Made by a program: the position numbers and the translations under genes. Source: Candidatus Eremiobacterota bacterium (GTDB taxonomy: Bacteria > Vulcanimicrobiota > Vulcanimicrobiia > Vulcanimicrobiales > Vulcanimicrobiaceae). Taken from it: a DNA stretch of 64,000 nt. Below, in pieces: positions 54,284-62,764 of the stretch (positions are counted from its first letter, which is position 1; each line of letters starts with the position of its first letter). The stretch lies in the NCBI GenBank assembly GCA_019235885.1, contig JAFAKB010000049.1, forward strand, positions 83,674 to 147,673, read 5' to 3'. Under the pieces are notes generated by a model. That model had not been told where the DNA came from. It was given only the letters and a program-made list of their open reading frames with translations, and made no database searches.

Positions 54284-55084
54284 TCAGCCGGCCAGGTCGA
54301 GGAAAGGCCGCAGATCGGCTTCGTCGACATCCATCCCGACGCCGCGTACGTTCCAGCGCTCGTCGTGGAAGTCGGAGCCGGCAGTCATCACCAAGCCCAG
54401 GCGGCGGGCCTGTTCGCGGTAGTGCGCGACCTGCTGGGTCGAATGGGTCGGATAGAAGACTTCCAGCCCCGCCAACCCCTGCTCGGCCAGATCGTCGAGG
54501 ATCGCTTCGTCCTTGAGCCGTCCCGGGTGGGCCAGCACCGCGACCCCGCCGCTGCGCCGCACCACCTCGACCGCCTGGAGCGGCGTGATGTGCAGCGAGG
54601 GCGCGTAGCCCGGCTTGCCGCGCGAGAGCAGCTCGGTGAAGCACGACTGCACGTCTCGCATCATCCCGTTGCGCACCAGCGCCTTGGCGACGTGGGGGCG
54701 CCCGAGCGCGTGACCGCCGCCCGACTCCGCCAGCACCTGCTCGACGGTGAGCGGGTAGCCGGCGCGGTTGAGCCCCGCGACCATCGTGTCGATTCGGCTG
54801 CGCCGGTGCGCGCGGTTTCGCTCGATCACCTCGGCGAGCGGCGAAGGTCCGCTGCCGACGCCGTAGCCGAGGACGTGCACGTCGCTCCCGTCCCAGGTCG
54901 TGTTGATCTCGATGCCCCGGATCACGCGGAGCCCCGGCGCGTCGAGGCCCTCGTACGCCCGCAGCGTGTCGTGGTCGGTGATCGAGCACCAGTGCACGCC
55001 GCGCGCGCGCATCTTTCCGACGAGCTCGGCCGGGCTCAGCGTCCCGTCGCTCTCGAAAGTGTGAGCGTGAAAGTCGACGGTCAA
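54284..55084 (-). CDS. PHP-domain phosphoesterase (RNase AM / YciV-like)
   Basis: 266 aa. PHP metal motifs: DFHAHTFESDG (4-14), SITDHDTL, GIEINTTWDG, H-x-x-x-x-x-x-R-P-H-V-A and the closing TAGSDFHDE. The family hydrolyses 3',5'-bisphosphate nucleosides or the 5' ends of short RNAs. It overlaps spoVS by 4 bp, completing a ymdB-spoVS-php operon. Confidence 0.88.
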   Translation of the reverse strand: MTVDFHAHTFESDGTLSPAELVGKMRARGVHWCSITDHDTLRAYEGLDAPGLRVIRGIEINTTWDGSDVHVLGYGVGSGPSPLAEVIERNRAHRRSRIDTMVAGLNRAGYPLTVEQVLAESGGGHALGRPHVAKALVRNGMMRDVQSCFTELLSRGKPGYAPSLHITPLQAVEVVRRSGGVAVLAHPGRLKDEAILDDLAEQGLAGLEVFYPTHSTQQVAHYREQARRLGLVMTAGSDFHDERWNVRGVGMDVDEADLRPFLDLAG

Positions 55085-55395
55085 GTAGCGGTCTTCGGGG
55101 CGGCTGCGGCGCGGCGCTCCACCAGCAGACGGATCGCCGTGCGAACGTTGCCGTCGATCTCGACGTCGGTGAACTCGGGGACGCAGACCAAGTCGATCTC
55201 GCTGGCGGAGAGGTAGGAGCGCGCGATCGCGATGGCTTTGATCGCCTGGTTGGTCGCTCCCGCCCCGATCGCTTGCAGCTCCGCGGTGGGCTTTTCGCGC
55301 AGGACCCCGGCGAGCGCGCCGGCGACGGAGTTGGGGTTCGATTGAGCAGACACCTTGAGAACGCCCGACGCGGGCGTTCTCTGTGGCTCGATCAT
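55081..55395 (-). CDS. spoVS: stage V sporulation protein S family
   Basis: 104 aa. The Alba-like SpoVS core is visible: LKVSAQSNPNSVAGALAGVL, LQAIGAGATNQAIKAIAIAR, CVPEFTDVEIDG and RTAIRLLVE. Known members bind nucleic acid and influence sporulation or biofilm programs; they also occur in non-spore-formers. It is co-translated with ymdB upstream and the PHP gene downstream (4 bp overlaps), a pattern also known for ymdB and spoVS in spore formers. Confidence 0.92.
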   Translation of the reverse strand: MIEPQRTPASGVLKVSAQSNPNSVAGALAGVLREKPTAELQAIGAGATNQAIKAIAIARSYLSASEIDLVCVPEFTDVEIDGNVRTAIRLLVERRAAAAPKTAT

Positions 55396-56195
55396 GCTAA
55401 GCCTCGAAGATTAATGCGTTTGATGTCGAGCGCACGTCCGGAAGCGACGTCCACCGTCGCAACTGCCGCGCAAAATTGTCGTGTACCCGTTTTCTGGACG
55501 GCGAAGCGCTCGGATACCGCGTTGGTGAAACGCTCCAGGACGGTGGCCGATTCCATCCCGATCACCCCGTCGGAGGGGCCGGTCATTCCGACGTCGGTCA
55601 GATACGCGGTGCCGCCGGCGAAGATTTGCTCGTCCGAGGTCTGCACGTGGGTGTGCGTCCCGTAGACGAACGAGACGGAGCCGTCGAAGAAGCGGCCGAG
55701 CGCCATCTTCTCCGAGGTCGCCTCGGCGTGCACGTCGACGACGATCACCTTCGTGCGCTCCCGCAGCTCGTCGACCAGCGCCCGCCCGACGCGAAACGGG
55801 TCGTCGACCGGCGGCATGAAGACGCGGCCCATCAGGTTGACGACGCCGACCGTCACGCCGTTCGCGACGAACGTCCCGGCGCCGCGGCCGGGGAGCGCGG
55901 GCGGATAGTTCGCCGGCCGCAGGATGCGGTCGGCCTCGTCGAGCGCGGCGCGGAAGTCGCGCTTGTCCCAGATGTGGTTGCCCGAGGTGATGAAGTCGAC
56001 GCCGGACGCGAACATCTCCTCGGCGGTCTGCGTGGTGAGCCCGAAACCGCCGGCGGCGTTCTCGCCGTTGACGATCACCGCGTCGGCATGGTGCTGCTCG
56101 CGCGCGAGCTCGAGGTGCTTCTTGAGGACCTCGCGTCCCGGAGAGCCGACGACGTCGCCGACGACGAGGATGGTGAGGGTGTTCGGCGTTACGAT
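55392..56195 (-). CDS. ymdB: YmdB-family metallophosphoesterase, non-canonical start
   Basis: About 267 aa if translation starts at ATC 56195 (ACG 56189 also possible). It is a 2',3'-cAMP phosphodiesterase-type enzyme. The N-terminal TILVVGDVVGSPGREVL carries the first metal-binding Asp; INGEN-like VNGENAAGG, SGNHIWDKRD, DVHAEATSEK and GTHTHVQTSDE follow. The first canonical codon, GTG 56078, would delete the GDVVG metal site. No ATG/GTG/TTG precedes it in frame. AGGG lies five bases before ATC 56195. The family length (about 264 aa) supports this start. Confidence 0.85.
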   Translation of the reverse strand: MVTPNTLTILVVGDVVGSPGREVLKKHLELAREQHHADAVIVNGENAAGGFGLTTQTAEEMFASGVDFITSGNHIWDKRDFRAALDEADRILRPANYPPALPGRGAGTFVANGVTVGVVNLMGRVFMPPVDDPFRVGRALVDELRERTKVIVVDVHAEATSEKMALGRFFDGSVSFVYGTHTHVQTSDEQIFAGGTAYLTDVGMTGPSDGVIGMESATVLERFTNAVSERFAVQKTGTRQFCAAVATVDVASGRALDIKRINLRGLA

Positions 56196-56737
56196 CTGGC
56201 CCTGGCTTTCGCGCGTTTGCGAGCATGCACGAAGTACACGAGGACGCGCTGTTCTTCGCGGAAGCCGACCAGCCGCTGGCGCCGCGTCGGATCGCGCAGC
56301 GCGTCGAGCGCGACCTCGACCAGCTCGTCGCGCGCCGCCGGGTCGTCGTCCACCGGCGCGTTCTCGCCGTCCCGCACCAGCCGCTCTCCGAACGCTTCGG
56401 CGAACATCGCGACCAGCAGCTCAAGCTCCTCGCGCGAGAACGACTCGGCGTCGCGCGTCACGTTGACGAACGTCACCGCGGTGTCGCGCTCGGAGGCGAC
56501 GCCGATCTTCTCCGGCGACTCGCCGCGCAGATCGAGGAAGGCGCGCACGTAGTCGCCGACGCGCTCGGCGAGCGCCTTGGTCTTGGCGCGGTCGAGCCGT
56601 TCGCGCACGGCGAAGGAAAGCGTGAGCGTCGCATCGCCCGGATTCGAGCGGATGCTGTGCAGCTCCGGAAATCGGACCAGCAGCGCGACGACCCGGTTGA
56701 CGGTGTCGGCGGACTCGAAGGCGGACGGGGTGTGCAT
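56189..56737 (-). CDS. protein of unknown function upstream of ymdB
   Basis: 182 aa from ATG 56737 with AGGA upstream. A long helical region (about 1-60, with RVVALLVRFPELHSIRSNPG), a beta-rich middle (DATLTLSFAVRERL, TAVTFVNVT) and a C-terminal helix ending in a very basic tail, ARKRAKARARS. No family recognised. Its stop overlaps the start region of ymdB, so translation is coupled; it may bind nucleic acid, given the basic tail. Confidence 0.6.
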   Translation of the reverse strand: MHTPSAFESADTVNRVVALLVRFPELHSIRSNPGDATLTLSFAVRERLDRAKTKALAERVGDYVRAFLDLRGESPEKIGVASERDTAVTFVNVTRDAESFSREELELLVAMFAEAFGERLVRDGENAPVDDDPAARDELVEVALDALRDPTRRQRLVGFREEQRVLVYFVHARKRAKARARS

Positions 56738-56943
56738 GGCTTTCCTGGGATGGCGGCGAGTGGGGGGACGATGCTTCGGACCGGGCCGGCGGAGGCCCCT
56801 CTCAGCCCCGGCCCGCGCCAACTGCGCCGTCGGCGGGCCGCGGCTAGCACCCCATAGACGTTCCCGCGGAGCCGCCCGGTGGCAGCCGGAGTCTGGCATT
56901 CCGCCGAGAGGGCCGCCCCCGCGGGTCCGGAACGATACCGCCA

Positions 56944-57504
56944 ATGTCCCGCCGGCGCTCGGGGCTCGGCCTGTGGGCCGGGCTGACGTTCTCCTCTGCC
57001 GTCCTCGTCCACGGTGCCGTGCACGCCGCAGGCGAGCGCTCCTTCGTTTGGGACTCGCCGCAGCACGTCGTCATGTCGGTCGTCGCGCTCGGGCTGCTGG
57101 CCGCCGTCGCGGCCCCGCTCGGACTGGTCGGGACGCGCCGTGAGCGCCGCCGCCGTCTCGCTCTGGCGCGCGCCTCGCTCGGCCCGGTCACGCCCCGGCT
57201 GCTGCTCGGCGGCGCCGCCGCCCAGGCGGCGCTCGCGGTGCTGCTGTTCGCGCCCGAAGGCGCATTCCTCGAGCCCGACCGCGTCGTCCAAGCAGTCGTC
57301 TGCGGGCTCGTCGCGCTGCTCTGCTGCGCGTTTCTCTTCCGGGCGACTCGCGACCGGGTCGTGGCCCTGCTCACCGCGCTGGTCACGGGGCTCGAGGACG
57401 CGCTCCCGCGCGCGACGCTCCGCCGCCGCGTGCCGCGGCCGGCCCGCGCCACCGTCCCCTACCGGCTCTTCATCCCGAACCGTCCCCCGCCGCTGGCTGC
57501 CTGA
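56944..57504 (+). CDS. small integral membrane protein
   Basis: 186 aa with about four membrane helices (about 9-28, 42-62, 82-105, 115-135) and an Arg-rich first loop (GTRRERRRRLALARA). No family recognised. It lies 59 bp upstream of the TonB-dependent receptor on the same strand and could be co-expressed. The 206 bp before it (56738-56943) hold several GC-rich hairpins but no identified riboswitch. Confidence 0.6.
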   Translation: MSRRRSGLGLWAGLTFSSAVLVHGAVHAAGERSFVWDSPQHVVMSVVALGLLAAVAAPLGLVGTRRERRRRLALARASLGPVTPRLLLGGAAAQAALAVLLFAPEGAFLEPDRVVQAVVCGLVALLCCAFLFRATRDRVVALLTALVTGLEDALPRATLRRRVPRPARATVPYRLFIPNRPPPLAA

Positions 57505-57563
57505 CGTCCGCCCCGCCGCGCCCTAGCGCGGCCCGAACACCGTCACAGTCAGCGAAGGGAATC

Positions 57564-60008
57564 ATGTTTCGTCACCGTCTGGGCGGGGCGCTGCGCGCGC
57601 TCGCCTTTCTCATTACCGTGGTCCTCGCGAGCGGCTCGATCGCCCTCGCGCAGATCGGCGGCGCCGTCCTGTCGGGGACGGTCACCGCGAACGACCAGCC
57701 CGTCCCCGGCGCGGCCGTCACCGCGTCCGGTTCCAACCGCGTGCTGCACGCGATCACCGACGCGCGCGGCAGCTTCACGATCCCCGCGGTTCCGATCGGG
57801 ACCTACGATCTGAACGTCGTGGCCGCGCAAGGCCAAGCGGCGCTGCGGGTCGACCTCACCAGCTCCGGCGCGCACGTCACCGTCGCGCTCTCGCAGCTCA
57901 AAGAGATCGGCCGCACCGCGGTGACCGCGCGACCGCCCGTGCGCGGCTCGGGGACCGACCTGAGCCTCAACGCCGAAGCGCTCGCGCGCTCGCCGGCGGG
58001 CGGCAGTTTGCCGAACCTGCTGATCCAGCTGCCCGGCGCCGCGCGCGGCGCAAACGGGGTCGTCCACATCAACGGCGACCACGGCGACATCAACTACATC
58101 GTCGACGGCGTGCAGATCCCGCAGGAGCTGAACCGCGTCGTCGGCAGCGAGTTCGACCCGAACGACATCGCCTTCGTCGAAGCACTGCAAGGCGCGTACC
58201 CGGCGCAGTACGGCGAGCGGTTCGCCTCGGTGATCAACATCAACACGCGCAACGGCGCCGGCGCTCCGGGGCCGATCGGCGACGTCACGTTCGGCTCGTA
58301 CGCGCACGTCGACTCGACGCTGGGCTATCACACCAACGTCGGGCCCGGCTCGCTGGTCGTCGCCTTCCGCAACGAGCGCGGCAACCGCGGGCTCGATCCG
58401 CCGAACTTCGACTCGCCGCACAACGCGTTCAGCAACTCGAACCAGTTCCTACGCTACACGCTGCCGACCGGGCCGAACTATCTGAACCTTACCGTCAGCC
58501 GCTCCTACCAGACCTACCAAATCCCGAACGACGTCGCGAGCGGGCAACCGGCCTCGACCGACGACGTCGAAACGCAAGAGGATCTGTTCAGCGCGCTGCA
58601 GTTCCGCCATCCGATCGGCGACCACGGCTCGCTCTCGTTCGGGCCTTCGTTCAAGCGCTCGCGGATCCGCGACTTCGGCGATCCGAACAACGACTTCGTC
58701 TTCGGTGAAGCCGGCAATCCCGGCGCCCCGACCGACTGCGCGAACGCGGTGAGCTCGGCCGGTCCGGTGGTGAACGGCGTGGTGACGAACCCGCAGCCGA
58801 ACCCGAGCGTGAACTACGGGAACACAACCTGCGGCTTCTCGCTGAACGGCGACCGCACTGCAATTGACGTCGGCGGCAACCTCGACTACGTCAACCGCAG
58901 CGCGAAGCACGAGCTCGCCTTCGGCGGGCTCTACGACGCGACGCACGTCGCGAAAAACTACGCGGTCACGCTGCAGCCGGGGAACTTTCTCGCGCCGATC
59001 TTCACCCCGGCGACGCCGGGCGCGCCGTACACCGTGGTCGACAGCTCGCCGAACGTCGGCCACCTCGCCGCGGTCTACTTTCAAGACGCGTGGAAGATGG
59101 GAACGAACTGGCAGCTCGACTATGGCGTGCGCGGCGACTCGTTCACGGTCGGCTCGGCGCAGTTCGCGACCGGGTTCGGCCAGCTCAGCCCGCGGGTGAA
59201 GCTGACGCGGTTCTTCGGCACGCGCGACAGCGTGTACGCGTACTACGGAAGGTTCTTCACCCCGTTCTCGCTCGAGAACGTCTCGCCGCTCGCCGCGTAC
59301 ACGCTCAACCTTCCGCTGCAGGCCAACGTCGCGCAGTTCGACCTGCGGCCGCAGCGCGACTCGGTCTACGAGATCGGCGGCCACTTCGCGCTCGGGCGCG
59401 GCGATCTCGGCGTGCGAATCATGCAGAAGAACGCGACCGACTTGATCGACGACACGCAGGTCGGCACGACGAACCTGCACCAGGACATCAACTTCGCGCA
59501 AGGCCGCATCGCGACGCAGACGGCGTACTACCAGCTCGGCTTGCCGCGCGCCGGCCGCTTCTACGCGGCGATCACGCACACGTACTCGGTCAACAAGGGC
59601 TGCGAGACACAGCTGCTCGCGCCGTGCTTCGGCGTCGCGACCGACTGGACGCCGGCCGATCACGACCAGCGGATCGACGTCACGTCCGGGCTGATCGCCA
59701 ACGACCGCCACGGCGGCTGGTTCTCGCTCGACGGCGAGTACGGCAGCGGTCTTTCCTCGGCGTTGAACCCGAACGGCGGGATCAGCTGCGGCGGAGACAG
59801 CTTCTCGCAGGGCGGACCTTGCAAACGCACCCCGCATCTCACCTTCGACGCCGAGAAAGGGATCGCGCTGCACGGTGGGATGGCGCTGACGCTGCGCGTG
59901 CACAACCTCTTCAACGACCGCTACTTCGTGACGTTCGCGAACGCGCAAGGAAACCACTACGCGCCGCCGCGGACGTTCGACGTCGGGCTCCGCTTCAACA
60001 CCAAGTAG
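57564..60008 (+). CDS. TonB-dependent receptor with N-terminal carboxypeptidase-like domain
   Basis: 814 aa outer-membrane protein. Signal peptide about 1-29, a carboxypeptidase-regulatory-like Ig domain (about 33-105, SGTVTANDQPVPGAAVTASG), a plug with NYIVDGVQIPQEL and AYPAQYGERFASVININTRNG, then a beta-barrel ending in aromatic strands (FDVGLRF). ATG 57564 follows AAGGG. The substrate is unknown; siderophore, vitamin or peptide uptake is usual. A terminator follows. Confidence 0.87.
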   Translation: MFRHRLGGALRALAFLITVVLASGSIALAQIGGAVLSGTVTANDQPVPGAAVTASGSNRVLHAITDARGSFTIPAVPIGTYDLNVVAAQGQAALRVDLTSSGAHVTVALSQLKEIGRTAVTARPPVRGSGTDLSLNAEALARSPAGGSLPNLLIQLPGAARGANGVVHINGDHGDINYIVDGVQIPQELNRVVGSEFDPNDIAFVEALQGAYPAQYGERFASVININTRNGAGAPGPIGDVTFGSYAHVDSTLGYHTNVGPGSLVVAFRNERGNRGLDPPNFDSPHNAFSNSNQFLRYTLPTGPNYLNLTVSRSYQTYQIPNDVASGQPASTDDVETQEDLFSALQFRHPIGDHGSLSFGPSFKRSRIRDFGDPNNDFVFGEAGNPGAPTDCANAVSSAGPVVNGVVTNPQPNPSVNYGNTTCGFSLNGDRTAIDVGGNLDYVNRSAKHELAFGGLYDATHVAKNYAVTLQPGNFLAPIFTPATPGAPYTVVDSSPNVGHLAAVYFQDAWKMGTNWQLDYGVRGDSFTVGSAQFATGFGQLSPRVKLTRFFGTRDSVYAYYGRFFTPFSLENVSPLAAYTLNLPLQANVAQFDLRPQRDSVYEIGGHFALGRGDLGVRIMQKNATDLIDDTQVGTTNLHQDINFAQGRIATQTAYYQLGLPRAGRFYAAITHTYSVNKGCETQLLAPCFGVATDWTPADHDQRIDVTSGLIANDRHGGWFSLDGEYGSGLSSALNPNGGISCGGDSFSQGGPCKRTPHLTFDAEKGIALHGGMALTLRVHNLFNDRYFVTFANAQGNHYAPPRTFDVGLRFNTK

Positions 60009-60013
60009 AAGTC

Positions 60014-60044
60014 AGGAGGCCGGGCTCGCGCCCGGCCTCTTCGT
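60014..60044. terminator. intrinsic terminator after the receptor gene
   Basis: GAGGCCGGGC pairs perfectly with GCCCGGCCTC, loop TCGC, followed by TTCGTCGTT. It separates the receptor from the convergent ATPase gene. Confidence 0.75.
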
Positions 60045-60050
60045 CGTTCG

Positions 60051-60452
60051 CTACGCGGCTTCGCGGGGCCGAACGGGCAGCGTTGCGCGAATCACCGTCC
60101 CGCCGCCGCGCGCCGAATCCACCTCGATCTCGCGCGCGAGCATCTCGACGATCCCGAGCCCGCGGCCGGACTCGGCGTACGGTTCGCGCCGGGGCGTCCA
60201 GGGATAGCACCGCAGACCGGGCCCGTGGTCGCGGACGACGAGCACGGGCGGCTCGCTGTCGCACAGCTCGAGCCGAACGCGGACGTCGCCGGGAGCGTGC
60301 CGCACCGTGTTCGCGACGAGCTCGCCGTAGATCAGCTCGGCGGCGTCAATTCCGTCCGACGGCTCGGCGAGCGCGGCCAAGCAATTGCGGAATGCACCGC
60401 GCTCGCGCAGCACGCGCGCCGCTTCTCCTTCCGCTTCCCAGATGACCGCCAT
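60051..60452 (-). CDS. anti-sigma-factor-like ATP-binding protein (HATPase)
   Basis: 133 aa from ATG 60452, preceded by AAGGAGGGG at ideal spacing. It is an HATPase_c domain of the RsbW/SpoIIAB type: ELIYGELVANTVRHAPGDV (N box), VVRDHGPGL (G1) and SGRGLGIVEML (G2). Such proteins bind and phosphorylate anti-anti-sigma partners. No partner is adjacent. The gene lies about 90 bp from the GGDEF-EAL gene on the same strand. Confidence 0.82.
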   Translation of the reverse strand: MAVIWEAEGEAARVLRERGAFRNCLAALAEPSDGIDAAELIYGELVANTVRHAPGDVRVRLELCDSEPPVLVVRDHGPGLRCYPWTPRREPYAESGRGLGIVEMLAREIEVDSARGGGTVIRATLPVRPREAA

Positions 60453-60539
60453 ACGCTCCCCTCCTTCGGGCCCTCCGCGTACCAAATCGTACCGAGCCGG
60501 AGCGGGATTGTCAGTCCCGGGATCAGGGGGTATCTTCGG

Positions 60540-62693
60540 TCATGCCCCTCGTTCGAGCAGGCGCGGTCCGACGAGCGCCTCCTCGAAGGCCTCGCCGCCG
60601 ACCGGTCCACCGAAGCGAAATCCTTGCAGCTCGTCGCAGCCGAGCGAGGCGACGAACTCGATCTGGGCGTCGGTCTCCAAGCCTTCGGCGGTCACGTGCA
60701 ACCCGAGCGTTTTCGCGACAGCAACGATCGAGCCGACGATCGCTTGATCGTACGCGTCCTCTGCAACGTCGCGGATGAACGCGCGGTCGATCTTGAGCGC
60801 GGTGACGGGCAGCCGTTTCAAGTATGCGAGCGAGCTGTAGCCGACGCCGAAATCGTCGACGGCGATCTGCACGCCGAGCAAGCAGATTCGCCGCAGCACC
60901 GGCAGCACGGTGTCGTCGAGCAGCACGCGCTCGGTCACCTCGATCGAAAGCGCGTCGGGCGGAAGCCCGTGCTCGGCGAGCACCGCGGCGATCACGTCGG
61001 GAAGATCCGCTTCGCGCAGATCGCGCGGCGAGAGGTTCACCGCGACGCGGAACTCGGGGCGGAACGCGCGGATGCGGGCCGCGGTGACGCACGCTTCGCG
61101 CAGCACCCAGCGGTCCAGCGCGACGATCGCGCCGCTCTCTTCGGCGATCGGGATGAACGTCGCCGGCGCGACGACGCCGCGCGAGCGGTGGTGCCAGCGC
61201 ACCAGCGCTTCGCAGCCGACGACGCGCCTCGTCGCCACGTCGATCACCGGCTGGTACAGCAGCCGCAGCTCGTCGCGGTAGATCGCGTGGCGCAGATCGT
61301 TCTCGAGCGCGAGCCGCTCGGCCGCGACCGCTTCCATCGAGCCGTCGTACAGCACGAAGCGGCTGCCGCCCAGCGCTTTCGCGCGGTACATCGCTGCGTC
61401 GGCGTGCGCGAGCAGCGCTTCGGCCGTCTCCGCGTGATCGGGGAAGATCGCCGCGCCGACGCTGGCGTTGACGAACAGCTCGCGCCCGCCGGCCCCGATC
61501 GGAACCGCGAGCGCGCGCACCAGCCGTTGGGCGACGCTCTCGACCTCGCCCTCGTGCACGACGCGCGGCAGCAGGACGATGAACTCGTCGCCGCCGGGTC
61601 GCGCGATCACGTCGCCGGCGCGCAACGTTTCCTGCAGCCGGACCGCAACCTCGCGCAGCACGTCGTCCCCGGCGCCGTGGCCGAGCGTGTCGTTGATCGT
61701 GTTGAAGCGGTCGAGGTCGACGAACAGCAGCGCGAAGCGGCGCTGGTCGCGCCACGCGTCGGCGATCGTCTCTTCGATGCGCTGGTCGAGCGAAGCGCGG
61801 TTCGGCAAGCCGGTGAGGCGGTCGCGGTGCGCGTGCTCGAAGAGCTGCTGCTGCGCGCGCTTCAGCTCGGTGACGTCGACCGAGACGCCGACCGCGCCGG
61901 CGATCTCTCCGCGCGCGTCGCGCAGCGGCTCGACGTGATGGCGCAGCCAGTGCGCCCCGCGCGCCGTCTCGACCCGCACCGGCGCACCGGCGACGACGCC
62001 GGTCAAGACGTGCTCGGCGATCAGCGCGCCGCTGGGATGTCCGAGGAGCTGATCGGCGCGCAGCCCGAGCCCGCTCAGCGCCCCGCCGGCGAGCGAGGTG
62101 AAGCGCGCGTCGCGGTCGGTCGTCCACAGGACGGCGTCGACGTTCTCGGCGAGCAGCCGCACGCGCTGCTCGTGCTCGCGGACGCGCGACTCGCTGCGCG
62201 CGCGTTCGGTCACGTCGCGCAGCGTGACGATGAGCTCGGAGCCCGCCGGCTTCACCCGCACCTCGAGGGTTCCGCCCGCCTCGAGCGCGCAGGTTCGCGC
62301 GAACGGGCTGGCGGTGCGGCGCGCGCACTGCAAGTCGGGCAACATCTCGGAACCGAGCTGACCGACGATCTCCGCGAGCGGCTTGCCGGCGAGCGAGCCG
62401 GGGACGGCACCGAGCAGCCGGTGCGCGCGGCGGTTGGCGCGGACGATCACGTTGCGCTCGTCGACGACGTAGACGCCGTCGCGAACGGCTTCGAGCAGAT
62501 GGCGGTCGCGCGCGAGCGCTTCCGCGCACGCGCGGCGCAGTTTTGCGCCGGTGCTGCGCAGCAGCAGGACGTAGCCGGTAAGGGCGAGCAGCGCGACGAG
62601 CGCGAGCGCCGTAACGATGACGATCACGGCGCTCCGCAGCCAGGTGAGTTCATCCGTGAACCGCTTCCGAAGACGAGCCAGCGGCGGCCGCAC
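60540..62693 (-). CDS. diguanylate cyclase / phosphodiesterase with PAS sensors
   Basis: 717 aa. One membrane helix (about 22-46), two PAS-like domains (about 65-165 and 175-280), a GGDEF domain with intact RPGGDEF (about 365) and an EAL domain with CEALVRWHH, DDFGVGYSS and the KIDRAFI stretch. Both catalytic motifs are intact, so it may make or break c-di-GMP depending on signals. It probably senses a cytoplasmic redox or ligand cue. GC-rich shadow frames cross it but have no homology. Confidence 0.9.
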   Translation of the reverse strand: MRPPLARLRKRFTDELTWLRSAVIVIVTALALVALLALTGYVLLLRSTGAKLRRACAEALARDRHLLEAVRDGVYVVDERNVIVRANRRAHRLLGAVPGSLAGKPLAEIVGQLGSEMLPDLQCARRTASPFARTCALEAGGTLEVRVKPAGSELIVTLRDVTERARSESRVREHEQRVRLLAENVDAVLWTTDRDARFTSLAGGALSGLGLRADQLLGHPSGALIAEHVLTGVVAGAPVRVETARGAHWLRHHVEPLRDARGEIAGAVGVSVDVTELKRAQQQLFEHAHRDRLTGLPNRASLDQRIEETIADAWRDQRRFALLFVDLDRFNTINDTLGHGAGDDVLREVAVRLQETLRAGDVIARPGGDEFIVLLPRVVHEGEVESVAQRLVRALAVPIGAGGRELFVNASVGAAIFPDHAETAEALLAHADAAMYRAKALGGSRFVLYDGSMEAVAAERLALENDLRHAIYRDELRLLYQPVIDVATRRVVGCEALVRWHHRSRGVVAPATFIPIAEESGAIVALDRWVLREACVTAARIRAFRPEFRVAVNLSPRDLREADLPDVIAAVLAEHGLPPDALSIEVTERVLLDDTVLPVLRRICLLGVQIAVDDFGVGYSSLAYLKRLPVTALKIDRAFIRDVAEDAYDQAIVGSIVAVAKTLGLHVTAEGLETDAQIEFVASLGCDELQGFRFGGPVGGEAFEEALVGPRLLERGA

Positions 62694-62764
62694 ACCCGGA
62701 CGCCGTACTCAAGAGATCGGACGCTCAGGGCGGAATTGTAAGGATTCTGTCTGTTAAGGTTGCG

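Noticed and set aside
56738..56943. Cobalamin, TPP or other riboswitch before the membrane protein and TonB receptor genes
   Set aside because: The stretch has GC-rich stems and short pieces that recall known boxes (GCTGAGA, GGGAA, GGTG), but neither strand contains the ordered conserved motifs of a B12 or thiamine riboswitch.
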